From contig NZ_QZEY01000005.1 of NCBI RefSeq assembly GCF_003594875.1, positions 372,001-436,000 of the forward strand: a stretch of 64,000 nt of DNA, read 5' to 3'. Shown here in pieces: positions 56,929 through 64,000 of the stretch (position 1 is the first letter of the stretch; every line of letters starts with the position of its first letter). The translations under genes were made by a program, and so were the position numbers. Under the pieces are notes generated by a model that was given only the letters and a program-made list of their open reading frames with translations, was not told the DNA's origin and did no database searches. This DNA comes from Bailinhaonella thermotolerans (lineage in GTDB: Bacteria > Actinomycetota > Actinomycetes > Streptosporangiales > Streptosporangiaceae).

Positions 56929-57912
56929 TCAGGCGGCTCTCATGTAGGTGCGGCGGTACTCGGTGGGGGTGACGCCGACATGGAGGGCGAAGTGGCGGCG
57001 CAGGTTGGCGGCGGTGCCGAGGCCGCTGCGCTCGCTCACCTGGTCGATGGACAGCGTGGTCTCCTCCAGGAGGGACTGGGCGCGGGCGAGGCGCTGGTTG
57101 AGGAGCCACTTGTGCGGGGTGGTGCCGGTGACGGCCTGGACCTGGCGGAAGAAGGTGCGCTCGCTCATCCCGGCGCGGCGGGCGAGGCCCTCGACGGTCA
57201 GGGGCCGGTCGAGGTTCTCCAGGGCCCACTCCAGGACCGGGCTGAGGCTGTCATCGTCGCGGATCGGCACGGACAGGTCGATGAACTGGGACTGCCCGCC
57301 GGCGCGGTGCGCGGGGACGACCATGAGGCGGGCGAGCCGGTTGGCGACGTGCGCGCCGAGGTCGCGTCGCACCAGGTGCAGGCACAGGTCCAGGCCGGCC
57401 GTCATCCCGGCGCTGGTGAGCACGTCGCCGTCGTCCACGTAGAGGACCGAGTCGTCCACCTCGACCCCGGGGTAGCGCCGGGCGAGGTCCCCGGTGTGCT
57501 TCCAGTGCGCCGTGGCCCGCCGCCCGTCCAGGATCCCGGCCTCGGCCAGCGCGAACGCGCCCGTGCACAGCGACACCATGCGCGCCCCCGCCCGGGCTGC
57601 CGCGCGCAGCGCCTCGACCAGCTCCGGATCGACCGGCGCGCCATCCTCGACGACCGCATCCGGCACCGATGGGACGATCACCGTGTCGGCGGTGACCAGA
57701 TCCTCCAGCCCGTACGGCGTGCTCAGCGAGAACCCCGGCAGCCCGGGCGCCGCCCTCCCCCGGGGAGCGCACAGCCGCAGGTCGTACCAGGGGTCGGCCA
57801 GCTCCGGCTGCGGCTTGCCGAACACCGCGCACGCGATGGCCAGTTCGTACACGTCCCACAGGTGCATGTCGGAGTCGTCCACCACGGCGACCGCGACCGT
57901 TCCAGCGCTCAT
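56929..57912 (-). CDS. GlxA-type AraC regulator with DJ-1/PfpI domain
   Basis: A 327-residue regulator with a DJ-1-like N-terminal domain (about residues 3-195, VAVAVVDDSDMHLWDVYELAIACAVFGKPQPEL, and the cysteine in MVSLCTGAFALAEAGILDGRRATAHW) and an AraC C-terminal domain (LTVEGLARRAGMSERTFFRQVQAVTGTTPHKWL, IDQVSERSGLGTAANLRRHFALHVGVTPTEYRR). The ATG at 57912 is chosen because a TAGGGT -10 box lies 7 bp upstream, suggesting a leaderless transcript; a GTG at 57921 overlaps that box. It diverges from the imine-reductase-like gene and probably controls it. Confidence 0.91.
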   Translation of the reverse strand: MSAGTVAVAVVDDSDMHLWDVYELAIACAVFGKPQPELADPWYDLRLCAPRGRAAPGLPGFSLSTPYGLEDLVTADTVIVPSVPDAVVEDGAPVDPELVEALRAAARAGARMVSLCTGAFALAEAGILDGRRATAHWKHTGDLARRYPGVEVDDSVLYVDDGDVLTSAGMTAGLDLCLHLVRRDLGAHVANRLARLMVVPAHRAGGQSQFIDLSVPIRDDDSLSPVLEWALENLDRPLTVEGLARRAGMSERTFFRQVQAVTGTTPHKWLLNQRLARAQSLLEETTLSIDQVSERSGLGTAANLRRHFALHVGVTPTEYRRTYMRAA

Positions 57913-58036
57913 GCCGTACACCCTATGGCGGGAAATTTGCGAATGTGGTCAGTCCTGCCACTGTCGGGGGCTGTCGGGCCGGTGGAAACCTTTGAGTCAG
58001 ATGATCGCAGCGCTGACGAAACCTCAGGAGAAAACG

Positions 58037-58909
58037 ATGCGTGAAACCGATGTGACCGTGCTCGGCCTCGGCCTGATGGGCCAGGCGATCGCCGGGGCGT
58101 TCCTCAAGGGCGGCCGGGAGGTCACCGTGTGGAACCGGACCGCGGCCAAGGCGGACGCCCTGGTGGCCCAGGGGGCCCAGCGTGGCGAGACGGCCGCCGA
58201 GGCGGTCGGCGCGAGCGGGCTGGTCGTGGTCGTCCTGACCGACTACACGGCGGTGACCGGCGTGCTCGAGCCGCTGGCGGACACCCTGGCCGGCCGCACC
58301 GTGGTGAACCTCACCTCGGGCACCGCCGCCCAGGCCCGCGAGTTCGCCGAGTGGGCCGCCAAGCGCGACATCACCTACCTCGATGGCGCGATCATGGCGA
58401 TTCCCCAGGTGGTGGGCACGGACGACGCCTTCCTGCTGTACGGCGGCGCGAAGGAGGTCTACGACGCGCACGAGGCCGTCCTCCGCGACCTCGGCGCCTC
58501 CGGCACCATCCACCTCGGCGCGGACCACGGCCTGGCCTCGCTGTACGACGTGGCCCTCCTGGGGATCATGTGGGGCACGCTGAACAGCTTCCTCCACGGC
58601 GCGGCCCTGGTGGGCACGGCCGGGGTGGACGCGAAGGGCTTCTCGGAGTTCGCCAACAAGTGGATCGGCGCGATCACGGGCTTCGTCTCGGCCTACGCCG
58701 CCCAGATCGACGAGGGCTCGTACACCGCCCTCGACGCCTCCATCGACACCCACGCCGCGACCGTCGACCACCTCATCGAGGAGAGCGAGGCCGCGGGCGT
58801 CAACGCCGAGGTCCCCAAGCTCGTCAAGTCCTTCACCGACCGGGCCCGCGCCGAGGGCCACGGCCTCGACAGCTACGCCGCCATGATCACCCAGTTCCGC
58901 CGCCCCTGA
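58037..58909 (+). CDS. Imine reductase-like NAD(P)-dependent oxidoreductase
   Basis: A 290-residue oxidoreductase of the 3-hydroxyisobutyrate dehydrogenase/imine reductase superfamily. The Rossmann motif is VTVLGLGLMGQAIAGAFLKGGREVTVWNRTAAKADAL; the NRT following the second strand favours NADPH. The mid-region LTSGTAAQAREFAEWAAKRDITYLDGAIMAIPQVVGTDDAFLLYGG and the long interdomain helix YDVALLGIMWGTLNSFLHGAALVGTAGV fit imine reductases. The substrate is unknown. ATG at 58037 follows CAGGAG. Divergent GlxA-type regulator 124 bp away. Confidence 0.9.
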   Translation: MRETDVTVLGLGLMGQAIAGAFLKGGREVTVWNRTAAKADALVAQGAQRGETAAEAVGASGLVVVVLTDYTAVTGVLEPLADTLAGRTVVNLTSGTAAQAREFAEWAAKRDITYLDGAIMAIPQVVGTDDAFLLYGGAKEVYDAHEAVLRDLGASGTIHLGADHGLASLYDVALLGIMWGTLNSFLHGAALVGTAGVDAKGFSEFANKWIGAITGFVSAYAAQIDEGSYTALDASIDTHAATVDHLIEESEAAGVNAEVPKLVKSFTDRARAEGHGLDSYAAMITQFRRP

Positions 58910-59218
58910 CCGCGAGAACCTCCCGGCGCCCGCGCCCCGCACAAGGGGGACCGCGGGCGCCTCGCCGTCCCCCGCCCTCACGCCGCCGGCAGGGCGAGCG
59001 GCCTCCCGCCACTCCGGGGAGAGGAAGCGCCCTCACGCCGGTGGAGGGGCGGGGCTTGGCGGCGGGGAGGCGGGTTCCAGCCCGGGATCAAGGCCGAACG
59101 CGGCGCCAGCCGTACGAGACCACTCCCCCGCGAGCGAGCCGGACGAGAGAGGGCGGTTGACGGTATCTCGGGGGCGGCGGATCCTGTGGGCCGGAGTGCT
59201 CTGGCGAAGGGAGCCCGC
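58910..59218. other. Gap before the microprotein
   Basis: About 300 bp with no supported gene apart from the ribosome binding site GAAGGGAGC at 59207 for the small protein that follows. The sequence is GC-rich and contains CGCCGTCC/GCCCTC words. Confidence 0.4.
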
Positions 59219-59314
59219 GTGTTCGGCATGGGCTGGATCGAGATGGCCGTGATCCTGTTGATCCTGTCCCCGCTCGTCGCCGTGGCGGCCGTCCTGGTGC
59301 TCCGCCGCCGCTGA
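59219..59314 (+). CDS. 31-residue TatA-like single-helix microprotein
   Basis: Too small for usual gene finders but well supported: GTG at 59219, 8 bp after GAAGGGAGC, and a stop at 59314. The product begins MFGMGWIEMAVILLILS and ends VLVLRRR: one hydrophobic helix with a short basic tail. The first 12 residues resemble TatA/TatB proteins (M-F-G-x-G-W-x-E), but the amphipathic helix and charged tail of Tat proteins are missing. It could be a small membrane modulator; function unknown. A terminator hairpin with a T tract follows at 59366. Confidence 0.6.
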   Translation: MFGMGWIEMAVILLILSPLVAVAAVLVLRRR

Positions 59315-59365
59315 CGGCCCCGCCGAGCCGATCCCAGCCCGTCCCCGCCCCTCACACCACGAACG

Positions 59366-59401
59366 AACGCCCCGGTCCATGATCAGGATCGGGGCGTTTT
59401 G
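59366..59401 (+). terminator. Intrinsic terminator after the microprotein
   Basis: AACGCCCCG (59366-59374) pairs with CGGGGCGTT (59390-59398) around a 15-base loop, followed by TTT. A clear rho-independent terminator. Confidence 0.85.
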
Positions 59402-59403
59402 CC

Positions 59404-59479
59404 TGGTGGAGCTTAGGGGACTCGAACCCCTGACCCCCTGCTTGCAAAGCAGGTGCTCTTCCAGCTGAGCTAAAGCCCC
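59404..59479 (-). tRNA. tRNA-Ala (UGC)
   Basis: Minus-strand cloverleaf: acceptor GGGGCTT pairs with AAGCTCC by G-C and G-T pairs, D arm AGCTCAGCTGGAAGAGC, anticodon arm CCTGCTTTGCAAGCAGG with anticodon TGC, T arm AGGGGTTCGAGTCCCCT, discriminator A and encoded CCA. Related genomes place it near tRNA-Ile; here 13.5 kb and an orientation change separate them. Confidence 0.96.
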
Positions 59480-59553
59480 TTGGTCGTCAAGGAAAGCCTA
59501 CCGGGCGGGAGAGGCTGGGCGGTGCGGGGACCGGGGGGTTTTCCGGAGGGAGG

Positions 59554-60273
59554 TCACGCGGTCGGGGCGGGGGCCAGGTGGCGTTCGAGGATGAGGGTGG
59601 GGAGGTCGGCGATCGAGTCGAGGATGTGGGTGGCGCCGGCGGCGCGGAGGCGGGTCTCGCTGTGGACGCCGGTGAGGACTCCGGCGACGATCGACGCGCC
59701 GGCCCGGCGGCCGCAGCTCATGTCGCTCTCGGTGTCGCCCGCGACGGCCACCTGACGCACGTCGTCCACGCCCAGGCGGAGCACGGCGGTGAGGACGAGG
59801 TCGGGCCAGGGCCGGCCGCGGCCGGCGTCCTCCGGGGAGAGCGCGAGGTCCACCCGGTCCCACCAGCCCAGGGTGTCGATGACCTGGCCCAGGGTGGCGC
59901 GGCTGAAGCCGGTGATGAGGCAGACGCGGACGCCCGCCGAGGAGAGCTTGTCCAGGACCTCGACGGTGCCCGGCAGGGGCACCAGGCCGGTGCGCTCGAT
60001 CGCGGACTCGAAGGACCGCTCGAACGCGAGGTTGGCGGCCTGGGCCTGGGCCTCGTTCCCGGGGAAGAGCCCCCGGAAGACGTCGATCTTGGGGCAACCC
60101 CGGGACCTGTGCACGTGGACCATGGCCCGCGCGTACGCACTGGTCCCGGGGACGATGCCCTGCGTCGCGATCGCCTCGGCGAACGCGCGCTCCACCATGG
60201 CGATGTCGCCGACGGTGGTGCCGGCCAGATCCAGGCAGGCCAGCGATATCGGTGTCACGTCGGCCACGCGCAC
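59554..60273 (-). CDS. HAD hydrolase, phosphonatase-like
   Basis: A 239-residue HAD-superfamily hydrolase of the phosphonoacetaldehyde hydrolase-like group. Motif I is LACLDLAGTTVGD (nucleophile Asp near residue 15), motif II serine/threonine in VCLITGFSRATLGQVI, and motif IV is VAVAGDTESDMSCGRRAGASIVAGVLTGVHSETRL. A helical cap lies at about 30-85. The lysine that forms the Schiff base in real phosphonatases is not evident, so it may be a general phosphatase. Start at GTG 60273; an internal GTG (VADVTPIS) is possible. Confidence 0.88.
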   Translation of the reverse strand: MRVADVTPISLACLDLAGTTVGDIAMVERAFAEAIATQGIVPGTSAYARAMVHVHRSRGCPKIDVFRGLFPGNEAQAQAANLAFERSFESAIERTGLVPLPGTVEVLDKLSSAGVRVCLITGFSRATLGQVIDTLGWWDRVDLALSPEDAGRGRPWPDLVLTAVLRLGVDDVRQVAVAGDTESDMSCGRRAGASIVAGVLTGVHSETRLRAAGATHILDSIADLPTLILERHLAPAPTA

Positions 60274-60312
60274 ACCCCCGCCGTCATCGGCTCGCCGTTG
60301 GCCGGCAGTCGA

Positions 60313-60432
60313 TCAGTTGTCTCCGCCGGTGGCCTCGGTCCAGAGGTCGAGCTCGGCACGGTCGGCCTGAACCTTGCGCCAGACCAGGAGCCCCCCAATG
60401 GCGACCAGCGCCAGGACGAGCAGCTTCTTCAC
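60313..60432 (-). CDS. DLW39 family protein
   Basis: A 39-residue protein read on the minus strand from GTG 60432 to TGA 60313, beginning MKKLLVLALVAIGGLLVWRK and ending AELDLWTEATGGDN. This is the actinobacterial DLW39 family, named for its length and its Asp-Leu-Trp motif, which is intact here. It has one hydrophobic helix followed by a charged tail. Function is unknown, but it regularly sits near the tRNA-Ile/tRNA-Ala and gyrA region. It lies 39 bp upstream of the HAD gene. Confidence 0.9.
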   Translation of the reverse strand: MKKLLVLALVAIGGLLVWRKVQADRAELDLWTEATGGDN

Positions 60433-60681
60433 TGTGTGACCCCACTTCGTCGCGTTCCTCGGTGCCGGCCTCACCTTGTGATGTGAGTACAGCGCCCACT
60501 CCTACAGATGGTTGAAGCCTAGCAAGCCACGGGGTTGCCGCTCGGGTTGGATAACAAGCGAGTACCCCAAAAGAGCGCTTAAGGACCTTCCACTGCCTAC
60601 TTGCGAAGAGCGTCACGTCCTTCTCACGGCCCCCTCCGGTCACGCCGCCGACATCTCCGGTCACACCGCCGGCTCCTCCGG

Positions 60682-61056
60682 TCACGCCGCGCCGAGCGCC
60701 ACACCGGCCGCCCAGGCGATGTAGAGGAGGTTCACGGCGACGCGCCCCGCCACGCCGTACGGCCGCCACAGCGGGCTGGGGTGGTCGCGCCGGGCGTGCC
60801 GCGCGGCGTCGAGGTGCGAGGACAGGTAGCCGGTGATCAGCGCGGCGGCGGTCCACGCGCCGAGCGCACGGGTGGCCGGCACGGCGACGAGGACGCCCGT
60901 GACGATCTCCGCGACGCCGCTGAGGGCCACGAGCGCGCCGGCGTGCCGGGCGAGCGGGGTGGGGACGAGCGAGCGGAAGTACCGGGGTGCGAGGAAGTGC
61001 GTGACGCCCACGGCGACCAGGAAGACGGCCAGCGCGGCGGTGGCGATAGCGTGCAT
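60682..61056 (-). CDS. DoxX-like family membrane protein
   Basis: A 124-residue protein with four helices: AIATAALAVFLVAVGVTHFLAP, LVALSGVAEIVTGVLVAV, ALGAWTAAALITGYLSSHLD and VAVNLLYIAWAAGVALGAA. This is the DoxX fold of small membrane oxidoreductase-associated proteins. ATG at 61056 follows GGGAGCATC. It diverges from an AraC regulator with only 6 bp between the two starts, so the promoters must lie within each other's coding sequences. Confidence 0.85.
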   Translation of the reverse strand: MHAIATAALAVFLVAVGVTHFLAPRYFRSLVPTPLARHAGALVALSGVAEIVTGVLVAVPATRALGAWTAAALITGYLSSHLDAARHARRDHPSPLWRPYGVAGRVAVNLLYIAWAAGVALGAA

Positions 61057-61062
61057 GGCGCG

Positions 61063-61935
61063 ATGCTCCCGCCGCCGCGCTCCTGGGCGCTTGAACGGAA
61101 CGATCGCCGCCTCGGGTTCGCCCGCGCGGCGGGGATCACGCTGTTCGCGGAGAGCCGGGGGTACGGCGTCGCGTGGCACACGCATCCGGCGTGGAAGATC
61201 GTGCTCGCGCTGGGCGAGGAGGACGGCCGGTCAGGCGGGGGCGAGCAGAGCGGTCGGCTGGGCGGGGGCGAGGAGGGCGGGCGGCTGGGCGGGGGCGAGG
61301 AGGACGTCCGGCCGGGCGGGGGCGAGGAGTACGGCGGGCCGGGCGCGGGCGGCCGGGGCGCGATCTCGGTTTCCGTGGCGGGCGGCCGGGCTATCCGGGC
61401 CCCGGGGGTCATCGTGCCCCCGCTGGTCCGGCACGCGTCGGCGTCCTCCGCCGGATTTGTCGCGCTCTTCCTGGATCCGTGGGCGCTGCCGCCCGGATTC
61501 CCGCTGACCCCGCTCGACCCCACCGCGGTACGGCGGGCCCTGGCGGCCCTCGGGCCCGGGGCGGCGGAGCCGGGGCGCGGGACGCCCGACCTCGCCGCCG
61601 CCCGCGCCGAGATCGCCGCCCTCGCCGGGCCCGGCCGCGTCCCCGATCCGCGCGTGGCTCACGCCGTAAGGCGCAGCGGGGGCGCGCGGTTCCTGGCCGA
61701 CGTCGCGGCCGAGGTCGGGCTGTCGCCCCCGAGGCTGCGGGCGCTGGTGCGGGAGGAGGCGGGCGTTCCGCTGGTACGGCTGCGCGCCTGGGAGCGGCTG
61801 CGCGACGCGGTGGCCCGCCTCGGCGCCGCGCCGGTCGCGCCGGCCGCCGCCGACGCGGGCTTCGCCGACCAGGCCCACCTCACGAGGACGGCCCGCGCCC
61901 TGATCGGCCGCACCCCCGCCACCTTCCGCCCCTGA
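61063..61935 (+). CDS. AraC family regulator with a Gly-rich repeat
   Basis: A 290-residue regulator. Residues 1-150 are a cupin-like sensing domain (GFARAAGITLFAESRGYGVAWHTHPAWKIVLAL, then a beta part after residue 100), and residues about 190-290 form the DNA-binding domain (ARFLADVAAEVGLSPPRLRALVREEAGVPLVRLRAWERLRDAVARLG, FADQAHLTRTARALIGRTPATF). Four 27-bp repeats encode GGGEQSGRL, GGGEEGGRL, GGGEEDVRP and GGGEEYGGP at residues 58-93, inside the cupin domain. ATG at 61063 has no ribosome binding site. Divergent to doxX, which is probably its target. Confidence 0.83.
   Translation: MLPPPRSWALERNDRRLGFARAAGITLFAESRGYGVAWHTHPAWKIVLALGEEDGRSGGGEQSGRLGGGEEGGRLGGGEEDVRPGGGEEYGGPGAGGRGAISVSVAGGRAIRAPGVIVPPLVRHASASSAGFVALFLDPWALPPGFPLTPLDPTAVRRALAALGPGAAEPGRGTPDLAAARAEIAALAGPGRVPDPRVAHAVRRSGGARFLADVAAEVGLSPPRLRALVREEAGVPLVRLRAWERLRDAVARLGAAPVAPAAADAGFADQAHLTRTARALIGRTPATFRP
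61234..61341 (+). repeat. 27-bp coding tandem repeat
   Basis: Four units of 27 bp with the core GGCGGGGGCGAGGAG encode nine-residue Gly/Glu-rich repeats in the AraC regulator. Confidence 0.85.
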
Positions 61936-61973
61936 CGCGAGCCAGGCCGGGATCCGGGGGGCGCCCCCGTTGG

Positions 61974-64000
61974 TCAGGTGGCGGCCGGAGGGTGACGCAG
62001 GGCCCGCCGGGCGGGGAGGACGCTCGCCAGGAGGGCCAGGACGAGGCTCAGGGCCACCACGGCGAGGATGACCGGGACGGGGATCACCAGGGGGACCTCG
62101 CCGATCTCGCCGGCCAGGCCCCGGTGCATGACCGTCAGGCCGACGGCGGCGATGGCCAGGCCGAGGAGAGTGCCGACGCCCACCACCAGGGCGGACTCGG
62201 CGGCGACCGTGGCCAGGACCTGGCGCGGCGTCGCCCCCGACAGCCGGAGGGTCCTGAAGTCGCGCAGGCGCGAGGCGGTCGCCATCAGGAGCGTGTTGGC
62301 GATGGCGAGGGCGCTGTACCCGGCGCTGATGCCGACCAGGATGACCGTGAAGATCCACACTTGCCGGTCGTCGTCGGTCTCGGCGATCCGCGTGTACTCC
62401 GCCGGAGTCACCACCTCGGCCCCGGGGCCCGGCGGGGCGTCCGGCGGGCCGCCGAGGTAGGCGACCGGCGCGAGGGCCGAGGGGTCGTGGGCGCGTACGG
62501 CGGCGCGGGGCAGCGCCACCGGCGCGGGAGCCTCCGAGTCCGGCACCACGGCGGCCACCGGGACGGCGATCGCGCGCCCGTCCTCGAAGGTCACCTCGGC
62601 CACGCCTCCCGCGCGCCAGCCGTACCGCCGGGCCGTGGACTCGGCGGCCACCAGGAACCCCGTTCCGGGCCCGGCCTCCTTCCCCGGAGCGTCGCCGCGC
62701 GGCGGGGCGGGGAGGTCGGCGGGGTCCAGGCCGAGGGCGGGGATGGGGTCGCGGCCCCGGTAGACGGTGGTGGGGAGGGGCGACCGGGCGCCCTCGGCGG
62801 CCGTGTCCGGGAGGCCGGGCGTGTCCTTCGGGGTGATCACGGCCGCGGCGCGGGCGGCGGTCGTGTCGCGCTGGGCGTAGGCGGCCGTGGTCGTCTGGAC
62901 CATGCCGGTGACCAGCACGGAGAAGCCGACCGTGAGCAGGATCGGGGCGGCGGTGGAGGCCGTGCGGCGCACCGACGTCAGAGCGCTCTCGCGGACCAGC
63001 AGCCCGATGGCCCCGCGCGCCAGGGGGCGGGTGAGGAGGCGGGCCGCCGGCGGGATCACGACCGGGGCCAGCAGGGTCGCCGCGATCGTCACGGCCATCG
63101 CCGTGAACAGGCCGTACGCGCCGATGTTCCGCGCGTCGGCGGTGGCGGCGGCCACGCCGAACGGGACGGTGAGCGCCAGCGCCAGCAGGCCGAGGACCCA
63201 GCGGGAGCGGCTCATGGGGCGGGTGTCCACGGCGGCCTCGCGCAGCGCCTCCAGCGGGCGGGCGCCGGCGGCGCGGCGCGACCCCGACCAGGCGCCGAGC
63301 AGGGCGACCACCAGGCCGAGGAGGAACGCCGCGATCGGCGGCCAGGGCGAGAACCCGACGGTGAAACTCGGCGGCTGGAGTTCGGCCTCGACCAGCAGCC
63401 CGCCGAGCACCGGGGCGGCCAGCGCGCCGAGCGCCACGCCGAGCGGGGCCGCGACCAGCCCGACCGCGAGCGCCTCGCCGTACACCGTGCGCCTGATCTG
63501 GCGCGGGGTGGCCCCGACGGCGCGGAGCAGGCCGAACTCACGCCGGCGCTGCGCGACCCCGAACGCGAACGTCGAGGCGACGACGAAGACCGAGACGAAT
63601 CCGCCGAGGGCGGCCACCGCCGTCAGCACCTGCAGGCCGATCCAGCGCAGCTTGCGGTCTCCGGCGGGCTCGGCCTCGGCGCGAGCGTCCCCCGTGAGCA
63701 CGCTTCCCGCCCCGCCCACGATCGCTCGGGCGGCGGCCGCGACCGCCGCCTCGTCCGCGCCCGGGGCCGTGCGGAGCCCGATCACGCGCACCCCGCCCGC
63801 GAGCCGCGCCGCCGCCGCGTCCCCGACGTACAGGCCGGGGCCGTCCGTGACCCCGCTGACGGTGTACGGCGCGGGCCCGGCGGCGGTGAGCACGGTGAGG
63901 CGGGAGCCCGGCGCGAGCCCGAGCGCGGTCCCGGCGACGACCTCGCGGTCACCGCGCGGCGGCGCGCCCCGCACGATCCGGTACGGCGAGAGCGCCGCGC
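61974..64000 (-). CDS. FtsX-like ABC transporter permease, N terminus outside the window
   Basis: At least 675 residues, open to the window edge; the real start lies beyond 64000. Two FtsX domains are visible: RWIGLQVLTAVAALGGFVSVFVVASTFAFGVAQRRREFGLLRAVGATPRQIRRTVYGEAL (about 130-190 of the visible part) and, at the end, ILVGISAGYSALAIANTLLMATASRLRDFRTLRLSGATPRQVLATVAAESALVVGVG. About eight membrane helices occur with an outer domain between. Such permeases pair with an ATP-binding protein (MacB or LolCDE-like); the partner is probably just outside the window. The stop is at 61974. Confidence 0.88.
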   Translation of the reverse strand, partial: AALSPYRIVRGAPPRGDREVVAGTALGLAPGSRLTVLTAAGPAPYTVSGVTDGPGLYVGDAAAARLAGGVRVIGLRTAPGADEAAVAAAARAIVGGAGSVLTGDARAEAEPAGDRKLRWIGLQVLTAVAALGGFVSVFVVASTFAFGVAQRRREFGLLRAVGATPRQIRRTVYGEALAVGLVAAPLGVALGALAAPVLGGLLVEAELQPPSFTVGFSPWPPIAAFLLGLVVALLGAWSGSRRAAGARPLEALREAAVDTRPMSRSRWVLGLLALALTVPFGVAAATADARNIGAYGLFTAMAVTIAATLLAPVVIPPAARLLTRPLARGAIGLLVRESALTSVRRTASTAAPILLTVGFSVLVTGMVQTTTAAYAQRDTTAARAAAVITPKDTPGLPDTAAEGARSPLPTTVYRGRDPIPALGLDPADLPAPPRGDAPGKEAGPGTGFLVAAESTARRYGWRAGGVAEVTFEDGRAIAVPVAAVVPDSEAPAPVALPRAAVRAHDPSALAPVAYLGGPPDAPPGPGAEVVTPAEYTRIAETDDDRQVWIFTVILVGISAGYSALAIANTLLMATASRLRDFRTLRLSGATPRQVLATVAAESALVVGVGTLLGLAIAAVGLTVMHRGLAGEIGEVPLVIPVPVILAVVALSLVLALLASVLPARRALRHPPAAT

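Overview
The window is a high-GC, double-strand-packed actinomycete chromosome segment that carries the replication origin. Gene order is the conserved actinobacterial core: cca, murJ, a pseudokinase, sigM, an anti-sigma factor, trxB, trxA, parB, parA, rsmG, jag, yidC, yidD, rnpA, rpmH, dnaA, oriC, dnaN, gnd, recF, a DciA/DUF721 gene, gyrB, gyrA, DUF3566 and tRNA-Ile. The order, the parS sequence GTTTCACGTGAAAC, the DnaA box TTGTCCACA, a 654-residue DnaA and frequent GTG/leaderless starts point to Streptomyces or Streptosporangiales relatives. I cannot fix the genus from sequence alone.

Layout. 1-7.8 kb: a DUF5318 fragment, a PadR regulator with a palindromic operator next to inositol-phosphate synthase, divergent idi and MFS genes, cca and a YbaK-type gene. 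7.9-17.2 kb: cell-envelope and redox block (DUF6049, MurJ, pseudokinase, SigM and anti-sigma, TrxB/TrxA with a SigR-like promoter). 17.2-26.5 kb: chromosome segregation block with parB, parA and 13 perfect parS sites placed in gaps, in hairpins and inside parA. 26.8-29.2 kb: membrane insertion and RNA-processing operon on the minus strand. 29.2-34.2 kb: dnaA and dnaN with oriC between them. 34.2-45.7 kb: gnd, recF, an inserted TetR/membrane pair, dciA, gyrB, gyrA and DUF3566, with DnaA-box pairs in the gaps. 45.8-59.5 kb: tRNA-Ile and tRNA-Ala flank an accessory stretch rich in DJ-1/PfpI proteins and their AraC, ArsR and MarR regulators, plus a sensor kinase, an imine-reductase-like enzyme, a broken lipoprotein gene and a fourteenth parS. 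59.5-64 kb: a HAD phosphatase, the tiny DLW39 protein, DoxX, an AraC regulator and a partial FtsX-type permease.

The core genes work together: DnaA opens oriC, DciA is expected to help load the helicase, DnaN clamps the polymerase, gyrase removes supercoils, and ParA/ParB acting on the parS cluster moves the new origins. No CRISPR array, insertion sequence or prophage was recognised. The most unusual signals are parS sites built into long palindromes and into the parA coding sequence, DnaA-box-like sequences inside the domain II part of dnaA, and a densely structured leader before a secreted double-psi barrel protein.
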